NCBI GenBank assembly: GCA_037137555.1
Contig: JBAXKA010000001.1
Location: 10,494 to 74,493 of the forward strand
Reading direction: 5' to 3'
Source: UBA9630 sp037137555
Lineage (GTDB): Bacteria > Patescibacteriota > Minisyncoccia > Moranbacterales > UBA2206
DNA length: 64,000 nt
Shown here: positions 1 to 8,523 of the stretch, one piece after another
How the letters are laid out: every line of letters begins with the position of its first letter
How positions within the stretch are numbered: position 1 is the stretch's first letter
Notes under the pieces: model-generated
What the model was told of the DNA's origin: nothing
The model's input: the letters and a program-made list of their open reading frames with translations, nothing else
The model's database searches: none
Program-made: the position numbers and the translations under genes

Positions 1-2
1 AA

Positions 3-623
3 GATGATAATTATAAATATCTTTTTATGGCCACCGAGATGGGCACTGTCAAAAAAACTACACTGGAAGAATTTGAAAATGTCCGTCGTTCAGGTCTTAT
101 TGCTATAAAATTAGACAAGGGTGATGCGCTTCGTTGGGTTAATGCCACAACTGGCACAGATGAAATTGTCATCACAACTTCACATGGTCAAGCAATTCAT
201 TACAAGGAAAGTGATGTTCGCTCTATGGGTCGTGCGGCCACGGGAGTGCGTGGAATTAAATTAAAAAAAGATGATCTTGTTGTTGGTATGGATGTTTTCT
301 TCAAAGGTCAAAAGGGCAATCAACTTTTAGTCATCACTGAAAATGGTTATGGTAAAAGATCCGATATTAAATATTACAAAATTCAAAAACGCGGTGGCTC
401 AGGAATTAAAACAGCAGCGACGACTGCCAAAACAGGAAAGTTAATTGGTGCTAGTATTATCAATGTGGATAATCTTGATGCAGATTTAATTCTTACTTCC
501 GATAAAGGTCAAATTATTCGTATTCCTCTTGTTAGTGTTTCTATTCTTGGTCGTGCCACACAAGGCGTTCGCGTTATGCGACCACAAACTGGCGATAAGG
601 TTAGTGCGATGACGGTTTTGTAA
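3..623 (+). CDS. gyrA: DNA gyrase subunit A, C-terminal part (5' end outside window)
   Basis: This is the C-terminal DNA-wrapping beta-pinwheel of gyrase subunit A, which with GyrB introduces negative supercoils. The frame is open from base 3 (D-D-N-Y-K-Y-L-F before the first ATG at 27), so the gene begins upstream of the window. Blade repeats are visible: VKKT..EFENVRRSG, GQAIHYKESDVRSMGRAATGV, GYGKRSDI, GQIIRIPLVSVSILGRATQGV and RVMR. The GyrA box appears as QKRGGSG, a variant of QRRGGKG, the motif that lets gyrase rather than topoisomerase IV wrap DNA. The protein ends soon after the last blade with no acidic tail. The identification is firm; ParC is the only real alternative, and the GyrA box argues against it. 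Confidence 0.95.
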   Translation, partial: DDNYKYLFMATEMGTVKKTTLEEFENVRRSGLIAIKLDKGDALRWVNATTGTDEIVITTSHGQAIHYKESDVRSMGRAATGVRGIKLKKDDLVVGMDVFFKGQKGNQLLVITENGYGKRSDIKYYKIQKRGGSGIKTAATTAKTGKLIGASIINVDNLDADLILTSDKGQIIRIPLVSVSILGRATQGVRVMRPQTGDKVSAMTVL

Positions 624-739
624 AAAAATAAATAGAGATAAGGATCGACATAAACATAATTTGCACGAAAAGAAAAATCTACTATCATGCCAAATTATGT
701 TCACGGGTTCTTGATGATTGAAAATATAACCCCGTAATC

Positions 740-791
740 GTAGGGAACAGGCATGCCTGTTCCCTACAATCCCAATCCCAATCCCAATCCC
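740..791. repeat. Perfect 28-bp palindrome followed by four AATCCC hexamers
   Basis: Positions 740-767 are a perfect palindrome centred on GGCATGCC with arms of the form GTAGGGAACA. It is followed directly by four tandem AATCCC units (768-791). It lies between the gyrA stop and the RibD_C gene. The palindrome could form a cruciform or an RNA hairpin and resembles REP-type elements, which are dispersed extragenic palindromes mobilised in trans. No T-run follows, so a simple terminator is less likely. Confidence 0.75.
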
Positions 792-840
792 AACAAAATC
801 GACAATATCAAAAAATACCTAATAAATTAACAAAAAAAAT

Positions 841-1548
841 ATGCCCAGACCAATTACAACATTGTTTATGCTCACTTCGGTTGATGGTAAAATTTCAACA
901 GTCAGTAATGACAAATTAGATGTTGATAAAGATTTTCCAAGAATAAAAGGCCTCAAGGAAGGCTTGAAACAATATTATGAAATTGAACAAGCGACTGATT
1001 CACATTCATTGAATTCGGGCAGAGTGTTAGCAAAAGTTGGAGCAAATAAACCACAAAAGAATATTGTAAAACTACCAGTTAGTTTTTTGATAATTGATAA
1101 TAAGCCCCACTTGAATTGCACTGGCGTAGATAATTTTCTTAAAAAAAGCAAAAAGCTCTACATCATCACAACAAATAAAGTGCATCCTGCTTTTCAAAGA
1201 AAGACTGCTAATAATTTGGAAATCATCTACTACAAAAACAAAATTGATTTTATTGATTTATTCAGAAAATTAAAACAAGAATATGGAATTAGTCGATTAA
1301 CTATTCAAACGGGAGAAACACTCAACGCAATTTTTTTGAGGAATAAATTGATTGATAAAATTTCACTTGTAATTGCTCCAGCTTTAATTGGTGGAGAAAA
1401 TACGCCATCATTGATAGCTGGAAAGTCACTATCTTCTCTCAAGGAGCTTGCCCTGATAAAAGCGTTGAAATTAACCGAGGTAAAAAAATTAAATGATTCT
1501 TATTTAAATTTAAAATACGATGTCATCAATGACACCGAAATCGATTGA
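841..1548 (+). CDS. RibD C-terminal-domain reductase (DHFR-like fold)
   Basis: A 235-residue stand-alone member of the RibD_C family, the NADPH-dependent reductase fold shared by riboflavin-pathway pyrimidine reductases and dihydrofolate reductase. Visible signatures are the N-terminal P-R-P-I-T-T-L-F-M-L-T-S-V-D-G-K-I, the mid-protein I-Q-T-G-E-T-L-N-A-I-F-L helix, and V-I-A-P-A-L-I-G-G-E-N-T-P-S-L near residue 180. There is no RibD deaminase domain and no other riboflavin gene nearby, so the substrate is uncertain. It could be an aminouracil phosphate reductase or a DHFR substitute. No Shine-Dalgarno site precedes the ATG; the leader is an A-rich tract. Confidence 0.8.
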   Translation: MPRPITTLFMLTSVDGKISTVSNDKLDVDKDFPRIKGLKEGLKQYYEIEQATDSHSLNSGRVLAKVGANKPQKNIVKLPVSFLIIDNKPHLNCTGVDNFLKKSKKLYIITTNKVHPAFQRKTANNLEIIYYKNKIDFIDLFRKLKQEYGISRLTIQTGETLNAIFLRNKLIDKISLVIAPALIGGENTPSLIAGKSLSSLKELALIKALKLTEVKKLNDSYLNLKYDVINDTEID

Positions 1549-1594
1549 TTTTTAAATACACAAACTAAACATTTCCCTTTTTTTAAAAATAGTG

Positions 1595-1600
1595 TATACT
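1595..1600 (+). promoter_or_regulatory. Putative -10 box (TATACT) for the ABC-F gene
   Basis: GTG-TATACT lies 36 bp upstream of the ABC-F start codon. No good -35 box is seen at the expected spacing. The same GTG-TATA(A/C)T arrangement recurs upstream of rpoB and the AbiE operon, which supports the call. Confidence 0.45.
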
Positions 1601-1636
1601 AAAAATTCGAGTATTATCAATTAATTTTTACGCACT

Positions 1637-3088
1637 ATGTCCACCAATGAAGTTGCTATCAGATTTAATGAAGTTTCTTTTGAATATTCCCGTGATAAAA
1701 TCATTCTTGATGATGCTTCTTTTTCTTTGCGTCAAGGAGCAAAAGTAACTTTAATGGGACAAAATGGTGCTGGTAAAAGCACGCTATTGGAAATGATCAC
1801 AGGAGCATTAAAACCAAAATCAGGCACAATTCATGTCGCAAAAAATCTCACTATCGCCTATGCCAAGCAAGTTATTCCTCGTGACGAATTAGATCTTACG
1901 GTGAATGATTTTTTTGCTAAACGCTTTACGGAAAAAATTTATAATCTGACTCCGCGTATTGATAAAGTTTTAAATGTGGTTAATTTAAAAGCACCGCATG
2001 ATCGAATTATCAAATCTTTTTCTGGCGGACAACAAGCTCGCTTGCTTCTTGCTTCAGCAATTATTTCTGATCCGGATTTATTAATTCTTGATGAACCAAC
2101 TAACAACCTTGATCCGGCTGGCATTGAGCATTTAACTCAATTTTTAATCAACTCCACAAAAACTTGCTTAGTCATTTCGCATGATGCTGATTTTTTAAAT
2201 TCTTTTACTGATGGCGTTCTCTATTTAGATATTTTTAATCACAAAACCCAACAATATCTCGGCGACTACTATTCTGTTGTGGAAGAAATTGCCGCGCAAA
2301 TTGAAAAAGAAAAACGCAAAAATGCTCAATATGAAAAAGAAATTATTGCTAATAAAGAAAAGGCTAATTTTTTTGCAAACAAGGGTGGAAAAATGCGACT
2401 TGTCGCCAGAAGAATGCGTGACAAGGCAGCGGAAATGGAAGAAGCCAAAGTAGATATTCGAAGAGAAGACAAAGCCATTCGTCCATTCGAAATACCTTGC
2501 CAAGCAGAATTGGGCGGAGAAGTTTTACATATCGATTCTGTTACGATTGTTAAAAATTATGAACCAACGGAAAAAACCGTCAATGTTTCATTGCGTAAAA
2601 ATCAGCATCTACTTCTTTCCGGACCAAATGGTATTGGCAAAAGCACCCTACTCGAATCAATTGCCAAAGGAGAAACACTTAGTGCAAAAATTCTAACTGA
2701 TGTTCGTGTCGGTTATTATCGCCAAGATTTTTCTACTCTTAATTTTGAAGATACGGTTTATGATTCCCTACTTTCGGTCATGAAACTAAAAGACGAAGAA
2801 AAAATGCGTTCAGTTGCCTCAGGTTTTTTACTCACAAAAGAATGTGTCTATGCTAAAATCGGCAGTCTTTCTGAAGGTCAAAAAGGTCTCGTGGCTTTCG
2901 CCCAACTCGTTTTGCTTGAGCCGGGACTTTTAATTCTTGACGAGCCAACTAATCACATCAATTTTCGCCATTTACCTATTATTGCTAAAGCCTTAGATGA
3001 ATACACTGGTGCAATGGTGCTCGTTAGTCATGTGCCAGATTTTGTCGCCCAAATTAGAATCGATGAAGTACTTGATCTTGAAAGATAA
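1637..3088 (+). CDS. ABC-F family ATPase
   Basis: A soluble protein with two tandem ABC ATPase domains and no membrane segment, as in ABC-F translation factors (EttA/Uup/VmlR type) that bind the ribosomal E site. Domain 1 has Walker A GQNGAGKST (residues 41-49), the signature SFSGGQQARL and Walker B LLILDEPTNNLD. Domain 2 has Walker A GPNGIGKST, the degenerate signature SLSEGQKGL and LLILDEPTNHIN. The linker between them is long, charged and Lys/Glu-rich (K-E-K-R-K-N-A-Q-Y-E-K-E-I), as expected for the P-site tRNA-interaction motif. At 483 residues it is shorter than many family members. Which subfamily it belongs to, antibiotic resistance or housekeeping, cannot be told from sequence alone. 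Confidence 0.92.
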   Translation: MSTNEVAIRFNEVSFEYSRDKIILDDASFSLRQGAKVTLMGQNGAGKSTLLEMITGALKPKSGTIHVAKNLTIAYAKQVIPRDELDLTVNDFFAKRFTEKIYNLTPRIDKVLNVVNLKAPHDRIIKSFSGGQQARLLLASAIISDPDLLILDEPTNNLDPAGIEHLTQFLINSTKTCLVISHDADFLNSFTDGVLYLDIFNHKTQQYLGDYYSVVEEIAAQIEKEKRKNAQYEKEIIANKEKANFFANKGGKMRLVARRMRDKAAEMEEAKVDIRREDKAIRPFEIPCQAELGGEVLHIDSVTIVKNYEPTEKTVNVSLRKNQHLLLSGPNGIGKSTLLESIAKGETLSAKILTDVRVGYYRQDFSTLNFEDTVYDSLLSVMKLKDEEKMRSVASGFLLTKECVYAKIGSLSEGQKGLVAFAQLVLLEPGLLILDEPTNHINFRHLPIIAKALDEYTGAMVLVSHVPDFVAQIRIDEVLDLER

Positions 3089-3124
3089 TTTATTTTATTT
3101 TAGTTTTAGTTTAATTTTTTATTT

Positions 3125-4249
3125 ATGGTCTTTTTGCAAATTACTTTTTTTCTCACACTTTTAGTTTTAACGCTTTTTGGTTCGCATTATTTTTTATATG
3201 CATCACTAATTAAATTTTTTCCTTTTTTACATAACTATAAAAAGCTTTTGTTTATTACGCTTTTTTTATTAGCTATTAGTTTTATTTTGACTTCAATTCT
3301 TGCGCATGTGCGTGAAGATTTGGCTACTCGTGCCAGCTATTTACTCTCTGGTTTTTGGCTTGGATTTTTGACCAATCTTGTTTTGGCTATTTTAATTATT
3401 AGTTTTCTTAATTGGCTATTTAAACTAGCTGGTATCAATTTTAATCTCTCACTTATTGCTCTGATTTCTTTTAGTTTAGCTTTTGTTTTTTCACTTTATG
3501 GAAGCTGGAATGCTTTTCAGCCAAGACTGAAAAATATTACAGTTACAATTCCTAATTTACCCGAAAATTGGCAAGACAAGAAAGTCGTGCAACTCGCAGA
3601 TGTGCATTTAGGATTAATTTATCGCAAGGATTTTCTGCAAAATATTATTGACCAAATAAATCCCCTCAACCCCGAACTAGTACTTATTACTGGAGATTTT
3701 TTTGATGGCATGGATGGAAAGCTAGATCTTTTAATCTCACCATTAAATAATCTCAAAACTGCTCAAGGAACTTTTTTTGTCAACGGAAATCATGAAACAT
3801 ATTTGGGCACAGAAAAAACAATTGCCACGCTCGAAAAAAATAAAGTCCAAATTCTTAAAGATCAGGTTGTGGATATTTCCGGATTAAAACTAATTGGCAT
3901 TGGTTATCCAGAACGAGATTTAAAAAAAGATATTATTATTACGCTACAAGAATTAAAATCCCAGTTTTTTGGCAAGCCAAATATCTTGCTTTATCATTCC
4001 CCTACTAACATACACCAATTTGCAGAAAATGGTGTCAATTTACAACTTTCTGGCCACACCCATTTGGGACAAATTTTTCCTTTTAATCTTATCACGAAAC
4101 TAATTTATCACGGCTATGATTATGGATTGCACACAATAAACAATTACACAATTTATATTAGTAGTGGTTTGGGTACATGGGGACCAGCTATGCGCACAAA
4201 TAGCACTCCAGAAATTGTCGTAATCACATTAAAAAATAAAACCAACTAA
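3125..4249 (+). CDS. Membrane-anchored metallophosphoesterase (calcineurin-like)
   Basis: The N-terminal ~135 residues hold about four hydrophobic segments. They are followed by a cytosolic or surface-exposed metallophosphoesterase domain. The dinuclear-metal motifs are all present in order: QLADVHLG (D-x-H), LITGDFFDG (GD), VNGNHE (GNH), and near the C terminus LSGHTHLGQ (GHTH). This layout matches the YaeI/YkuE group, some of which act on UDP-diacylglucosamine or other membrane substrates; the substrate here is unknown. It starts 36 bp after the ABC-F gene and is probably co-transcribed with it. There is no clear ribosome-binding site. Confidence 0.88.
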   Translation: MVFLQITFFLTLLVLTLFGSHYFLYASLIKFFPFLHNYKKLLFITLFLLAISFILTSILAHVREDLATRASYLLSGFWLGFLTNLVLAILIISFLNWLFKLAGINFNLSLIALISFSLAFVFSLYGSWNAFQPRLKNITVTIPNLPENWQDKKVVQLADVHLGLIYRKDFLQNIIDQINPLNPELVLITGDFFDGMDGKLDLLISPLNNLKTAQGTFFVNGNHETYLGTEKTIATLEKNKVQILKDQVVDISGLKLIGIGYPERDLKKDIIITLQELKSQFFGKPNILLYHSPTNIHQFAENGVNLQLSGHTHLGQIFPFNLITKLIYHGYDYGLHTINNYTIYISSGLGTWGPAMRTNSTPEIVVITLKNKTN

Positions 4250-4263
4250 ACAGGAGGTGTAAA

Positions 4264-4719
4264 ATGAAAAAAATTGTTCTTTGCATTATTATTCGGCACA
4301 GAGAGATTTTGCTTTTGGAATATGAACGGGGATCGCTTATGCTCCCAGGCGGACATATTGAAAAAGAAGAAACTCCAAGTATCGCCGCCAGGAGAGAAAT
4401 TCATGAAGAGCTGGGACTGAAAAATCAGCCCGTTCAAGTCATTGAACTTAAAGATTGGGGAAAGATAAAAGAATACGAAAAAGTAAGTTATCATCTTTAT
4501 CTCGCTCATCTGGACAGTTTCGGAAAAGAATTTCAAATGTCTCCTCAAAAAGAAGAAGGCATAAAAAGTTTCATCTGGGTTAATCCATGGGAATTATTTA
4601 GCTCTTGGGAATCCGATGGATTTTGGCGGAATATAAAAATAAGAAATAAGATGACTGAGATCGCCAAAGAAGCCATCGAGCTTTTTATCAGCCAGCCCAT
4701 TATTAAAATCATGGTCTAG
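4264..4719 (+). CDS. Nudix hydrolase
   Basis: A 151-residue single-domain Nudix hydrolase that would cleave a nucleoside diphosphate linked to another group. The Nudix box is intact: it starts at G30 and contains E-E-T-P-S-I-A-A-R-R-E-I-H-E-E-L-G-L, fitting GX5EX7REUXEEXGU. The first strand reads K-I-V-L-C-I-I-I-R-H-R-E-I-L-L-L-E. An unusually strong Shine-Dalgarno site, AGGAGGTG (4251-4258), sits upstream of the ATG. The gene is followed by a strong hairpin terminator. The substrate cannot be predicted. Confidence 0.9.
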   Translation: MKKIVLCIIIRHREILLLEYERGSLMLPGGHIEKEETPSIAARREIHEELGLKNQPVQVIELKDWGKIKEYEKVSYHLYLAHLDSFGKEFQMSPQKEEGIKSFIWVNPWELFSSWESDGFWRNIKIRNKMTEIAKEAIELFISQPIIKIMV

Positions 4720-4750
4720 GAAGAGGAGAGATCTATGATAAAAAAACAAA

Positions 4751-4796
4751 AAAACCGGCCAAAGCTAAACATAGCTTTGTCGGTTTTATTTTTTTT
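4751..4796 (+). terminator. Rho-independent terminator after the Nudix gene
   Basis: The inverted repeat AAACCG..CAAAGCTA / TAGCTTTG..CGGTTT has a 4-nt loop and is followed by TTTATTTTTTTT. The hairpin contains a small bulge. Confidence 0.85.
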
Positions 4797-4823
4797 AAAA
4801 ATTTCTTGTCATAAAAATATAGC

Positions 4824-5645
4824 TATGTCATAGTAGCGTTTTCTAGAAATGTCATACCTGCTAAGATATTGAGTTAATCATTAAGCTCAATATCAATGTG
4901 ATCAAAAGCGGAACACAAGGAATTATCCACAAACTAAGAAATAAGACGGGCAACAATAAATTAGAAAATAAACTTTTGGAAAAAGCCAAAAAACTGCTTA
5001 AAAAAAGTATTCTGATTTCGGTCCAACATTAGCAACAGAGAAACTAATGGAACTGAATAAAATCAATTTGGGCGTAACGACAATTCGCGAGTTAATGATC
5101 GAAGAAAAATATTGGAAACCAAAAGTGAGAAAACAAAATCAAGTCCATAAAGTATATTCCTAATTTCAATCAAAGGTTTGCAGTTATTCCTACCAAAAAA
5201 ACTGATTTGCACAAACCACTAACCAAAAATGAAAAAGAAAACCTAGCTAAAATATTTTCCATTCAGTCTAAGCGATAAGTTAAAAATGATTTCACTATTC
5301 AATTTAAAAACACATAGTATCAATTAAAAGAAATTCAACTCACAACCGTTTATCGCAGAGATGAAATTTTGATTGAAGAAAGATTAGACAATTCGATTCA
5401 TCTAAGCAAAAAAGCTCAGTATCTTAATTTTGAAAAGTTACCCCAAAGACCTGAAAAAGTTAAAATGAAACTGCTGGCTATTACTCCACAAAAAACTTCA
5501 TGAATACCACCGATCAATCATCCTTGGAGAGTGAGAATGGCAGCTCAATTTAAGCAAAAACAATTAGCCCATAATTCTCTTGTTTCGCAAGTATGACATT
5601 TTAAAAAAACGCGGGGGTATGACATTTCTATATAATTTTGACATA
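4824..5645 (+). mobile_element. Decayed insertion sequence (ISNCY/IS1202-like) with terminal repeats
   Basis: The element is bounded by inverted repeats. A perfect 14-bp pair AGAAATGTCATACC (4845-4858) and GGTATGACATTTCT (5616-5629) lies inside a weaker outer pair TATGTCA (4824-4830) and TGACATA (5639-5645). Further copies of the heptamer TGTCATA/TATGACA are at 4807, 4850, 5592 and 5618. They are spaced like repeated transposase-binding sites. The interior holds a transposase remnant on the plus strand. I assign the family from the remembered pattern of the transposase and not from a search. Confidence 0.7.
4903..5596 (+). pseudogene. Transposase remnant with catalytic core deleted
   Basis: Translation in shifting frames gives pieces of one transposase. 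First comes V-I-K-S-G-T-Q-G-I-I-H-K-L-R-N-K, then after a +1 shift Y-S-D-F-G-P-T-L-A-T-E-K-L and I-R-E-L-M-I-E-E-K-Y-W-K-P, ending in a stop at about 5162. The next piece begins F-N-Q-R-F-A-V-I-P-T-K-K-T-D-L-H-K-P-L and continues through several in-frame stops to N-H-P-W-R near 5530. The residues that should lie between the H-K-V-Y and N-Q-R-F pieces, namely the DDE integrase core of roughly 150-200 residues, are absent. The element therefore cannot move itself and has at least one frameshift and several stops. Confidence 0.75.
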
Positions 5646-5657
5646 CGGAACTAATTA

Positions 5658-5686
5658 TTGACAATTTCTTATATATAATCTATCCT
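5658..5686 (+). promoter_or_regulatory. Promoter of the GH5 gene
   Basis: TTGACA (5658-5663), a 17-bp spacer and TATCCT (5681-5686). A better-looking TATAAT (5674-5679) lies inside the spacer but has no -35 at usable spacing. The promoter starts 13 bp beyond the outer end of the dead insertion sequence. Confidence 0.55.
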
Positions 5687-5755
5687 GATTTCCATTAGCA
5701 TTTGTATGCTAATAATTGTTCATTAACATTTTTGATATCGAAAGGAAAGCCCACT

Positions 5756-7393
5756 ATGAGAAAAACTATTTTTGGCACGATTCTAATTTGTTTTTTGTCT
5801 TTATTATTTGTTGGTTCGTTAATGGCAACCGCTCCCCCAGTATTTATTTTGGGGAATATTTTAGTTGATATTCGAGAAAATACTTGCAGACCAATTCATG
5901 GTCTGGGCATATCTGGACTGGAATATGGGATTCCGCATGTTGATAATCTCATATGTCCGGCAAGATACCCTGGAACAGCGGGTACTGATTATTTTGTTCC
6001 GAGCTCATCACAGTTTCAATCTGCCAAAAGCCTCGGATCCAGAGTGGTCAGACTGCCCTTTGATCTCGGACGCTTAGTCCCAGGCTCATTGAACATAAAT
6101 TATGTCCCTGGCAAGGACATTGTGTTCGATCAGGTTTACCTGGGATATTTAAGACAATGCCTAGGGATGGCACAAGATTACGATCAACTGCTAATCCTGG
6201 ACATGCATAATTATCTATACTACATTGATGATTATGCGAAAAAAATATTCTTGATTAATGATTCATTGATTCATCGAGAACTATTAAATCAAACATGGAC
6301 ACAGCTCGTGCAGGAGTTTGCAAATAGTCCTGCATTGTTTGGTTATGAAATTATGAACGAACCAAATAAAACCTCCCATGAATCAAATTGGCTGTCTATT
6401 GCCCAATCGGCAATAAATAGAATCAGAGAGGTTGATTCTGACCACTTTGTTTTCGTCAACGGAAAAACATTCAGCAGTGCTGGCGGATGGCTGAATGCTG
6501 AAAATGACAATCTGGAAAAATTAACCGATACAGCAAGCAAACTGGTTTTTACTCCCCATCTATATGCCGATTCCAATTATAATGGAAAATACGATGGGGA
6601 GATAGACGATTATCCACCAGACGGGTGGAAAAGCGAACTCTATCGATTGGCCTGGGGCGCAATTAAATGGTCACGGGAATACAACAAGCCACTACTTTTT
6701 GGCGAAGTTGGCTTCCTGACAAAAACTGATGCGTGGGATATTGTTTTCAAAGAACTCCTGCGTGAATATTTAATGCTTCATAATGTAGGAATAATTCTGT
6801 GGGCATTAGAACCAGAAGATATTCCTCATCAAGATACATACATTCTTGGCGAGAGCAAGGCCATCGCCAAAACATTTGCAGAATACTCCACCAAAAAAAT
6901 AAACTTTCAAAATAGAAATGGTGGGGATTACATTTTCCACAATAACCTCCAAAATGGTTACCAGGTTTATGCCTGGGAAGGAGTGGCGTCTAGAATACTA
7001 GAAGCTGGTGGCTTGGACAATAGTCCAAGTCTAAGCATACACTTCAATGGCAATTGGAGTGATGGCTTTGACATAGCCAGCAAAAATATCAAAGATGAAC
7101 ACTCTGACTTTGATATTAGAGGCTCCTTGAATGTTTCCTTTTATTACAAAGGGGAAGCGAGTCTCCGAACGAGTTTTTGTGACGAAAGCATTTCTGGTTG
7201 TGGACAAATCATTGTTACACCCAGACAAGCAGAACTCACAAAGATAGAAATTCCAATCACACAACAAATGCTCCCATCTAGTGGCAAATTTGATCGCATC
7301 AAATTTCAAACTGGCGATGGAGCTTTTGTCGGGGATATTATCCTCGATGAAATAATATTAACACCCTGCATTCAAAAAAGAACGCAGGGTTGA
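5756..7393 (+). CDS. Secreted glycoside hydrolase family 5 (endoglucanase-like)
   Basis: An extracellular glycosidase of the GH5 (cellulase) type. I chose the ATG at 5756 over the upstream ATG at 5702 because it has an AAAGGA site and begins a clean signal peptide (M-R-K-T-I-F-G..., hydrophobic to about residue 24, cleaved near M-A-T-A). The TIM-barrel motifs are present: L-I-L-D-M-H-N-Y-L, then I-M-N-E-P with the acid/base Glu at about residue 202, F-T-P-H-L-Y, and L-L-F-G-E-V-G-F with the nucleophile Glu at about residue 317. From about residue 385 to the end (545) lies a second, beta-rich domain that resembles a carbohydrate-binding jelly roll, with several Cys. The natural substrate is unknown. 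It stands alone, with its own promoter and terminator. Confidence 0.87.
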   Translation: MRKTIFGTILICFLSLLFVGSLMATAPPVFILGNILVDIRENTCRPIHGLGISGLEYGIPHVDNLICPARYPGTAGTDYFVPSSSQFQSAKSLGSRVVRLPFDLGRLVPGSLNINYVPGKDIVFDQVYLGYLRQCLGMAQDYDQLLILDMHNYLYYIDDYAKKIFLINDSLIHRELLNQTWTQLVQEFANSPALFGYEIMNEPNKTSHESNWLSIAQSAINRIREVDSDHFVFVNGKTFSSAGGWLNAENDNLEKLTDTASKLVFTPHLYADSNYNGKYDGEIDDYPPDGWKSELYRLAWGAIKWSREYNKPLLFGEVGFLTKTDAWDIVFKELLREYLMLHNVGIILWALEPEDIPHQDTYILGESKAIAKTFAEYSTKKINFQNRNGGDYIFHNNLQNGYQVYAWEGVASRILEAGGLDNSPSLSIHFNGNWSDGFDIASKNIKDEHSDFDIRGSLNVSFYYKGEASLRTSFCDESISGCGQIIVTPRQAELTKIEIPITQQMLPSSGKFDRIKFQTGDGAFVGDIILDEIILTPCIQKRTQG

Positions 7394-7402
7394 TAAAGAA
7401 AC

Positions 7403-7438
7403 AATCCCGAAGTGTATATTTTATACTTCGGGATTTTT
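7403..7438 (+). terminator. Terminator after the GH5 gene
   Basis: The hairpin AATCCCGAAG..TATA / TATACTTCGGGATT is followed by TTTTAATT. A second small inverted repeat, ACCCTGC/GCAGGGT, overlaps the last codons (7363-7390). Confidence 0.85.
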
Positions 7439-7498
7439 AATTATTTAAACTCGTTTGTTTCTAGCATAAAGTTTATTTCCTGAGTTATTAAAAAATAT

Positions 7499-8503
7499 TT
7501 AATCCGCTATTAAATTCTTAATAATTTTCACCATAATTTCTTTTTCTTTTGGATCACTTTCTGCGACAAGAAGCGCGAGCGCCGTGAGAGCATTATCATT
7601 AATCTTTCTCTCACCGCTCATACGATAGAGATAATCCGACTTGTCTAGAAAATATACGAACAAAAATGCACCTGAGCGTTTATTGCCATCAGAAAATGGA
7701 TGGTCTTTGATCGTGAAATATAAGAGATGTGCCGCTCGATCTTCGATTGTTGGATAGAGTTCTTTTTTGCCAAAAGTTTGATAAAGTCCCTTGACAATTC
7801 CCTCAAAACTCCCGCCTCTTGCTTGCCCAAATAAATCGCTAGCTTCTTTTTTATTAACTAGCTCTTTTTTCAATTCCAAAATTACTTGCAAGCATTTTTT
7901 ATAGGATAGCACAAATTTAGTTTTTCCGCCCCTCATTTCTTTCAAACTCCCTTTGTCATATTGTTCGAGCATTGTCAATGTTTTAGCATAAGCAGAAAGT
8001 AAATTCAAAATCTCACCAGATTGTCCTGCCAGCAATTCTTTTTTTGACTTTTTTTGCAAAAAATCAATGGTCATTTTTAGTTCATTGAATTTTTCTTGTG
8101 CTTCCATGAGGCGTTTTTCATTAATGACATAGCCTTGTAGCAAATATTTTCTTAAAACATTTGTCGCCCATTTTCTAAAATGAATAGCTCTTGCAGAATT
8201 TGTCCTGTAGCCCACCGCTAAGATAACATCCAAACCATAAAACATCACTGGTTTATCAGAATTTGCAATGTGCAAAAAATGCACATTACTTTTTTCGTCT
8301 ATTTCTTTGTCGGAAAAAATTGCTTTAATGTGCTTAGCAATGACAGATCTTTCTTTTCCAAACAAAGTTGCAATTTCTCTTTGTCTAAGCCAGATAGCCT
8401 CCTCTTTAAATTGCACTTCCAACTCAACCTCATTTTTCGTGGTTTTATAGATAATAATTTCACCTCTATTGAATTCGTCTTTTTTTATTGTAGTTTTTTT
8501 CAT
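7499..8503 (-). CDS. RhuM-Fic fusion (putative toxin / AMP-transferase)
   Basis: A 334-residue protein with two parts. Residues 1 to about 150 match the RhuM/virulence-protein family, with a DNA-binding-like region including L-R-Q-R-E-I-A-T-L-F and R-A-I-H-F-R-K-W-A-T. The C-terminal ~130 residues form a Fic/Doc domain with an intact active loop, HPFSDGNKRSG (268-278), matching HPFx(D/E)GNxR. Fic enzymes usually transfer AMP from ATP to a protein target; Doc members phosphorylate EF-Tu. The conserved inhibitory helix motif (S/T)xxxE(G/N) was not found with confidence. The gene stands alone, with no obvious antitoxin next to it. The hydrophilic linker is predicted to be helical. Confidence 0.82.
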   Translation of the reverse strand: MKKTTIKKDEFNRGEIIIYKTTKNEVELEVQFKEEAIWLRQREIATLFGKERSVIAKHIKAIFSDKEIDEKSNVHFLHIANSDKPVMFYGLDVILAVGYRTNSARAIHFRKWATNVLRKYLLQGYVINEKRLMEAQEKFNELKMTIDFLQKKSKKELLAGQSGEILNLLSAYAKTLTMLEQYDKGSLKEMRGGKTKFVLSYKKCLQVILELKKELVNKKEASDLFGQARGGSFEGIVKGLYQTFGKKELYPTIEDRAAHLLYFTIKDHPFSDGNKRSGAFLFVYFLDKSDYLYRMSGERKINDNALTALALLVAESDPKEKEIMVKIIKNLIAD

Positions 8504-8523
8504 AAAATTTATTTTCTAATCAT

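Noticed and set aside
4735..4815. 26-residue ORF with a good AGAGGAGAG site overlapping the Nudix terminator
   Set aside because: It runs through the terminator hairpin and T-run and has no recognisable sequence; more likely a remnant start left by the adjacent insertion.
5702..5755. Upstream ATG of the GH5 gene
   Set aside because: It would bury the signal peptide behind 18 hydrophilic residues and lacks a ribosome site.
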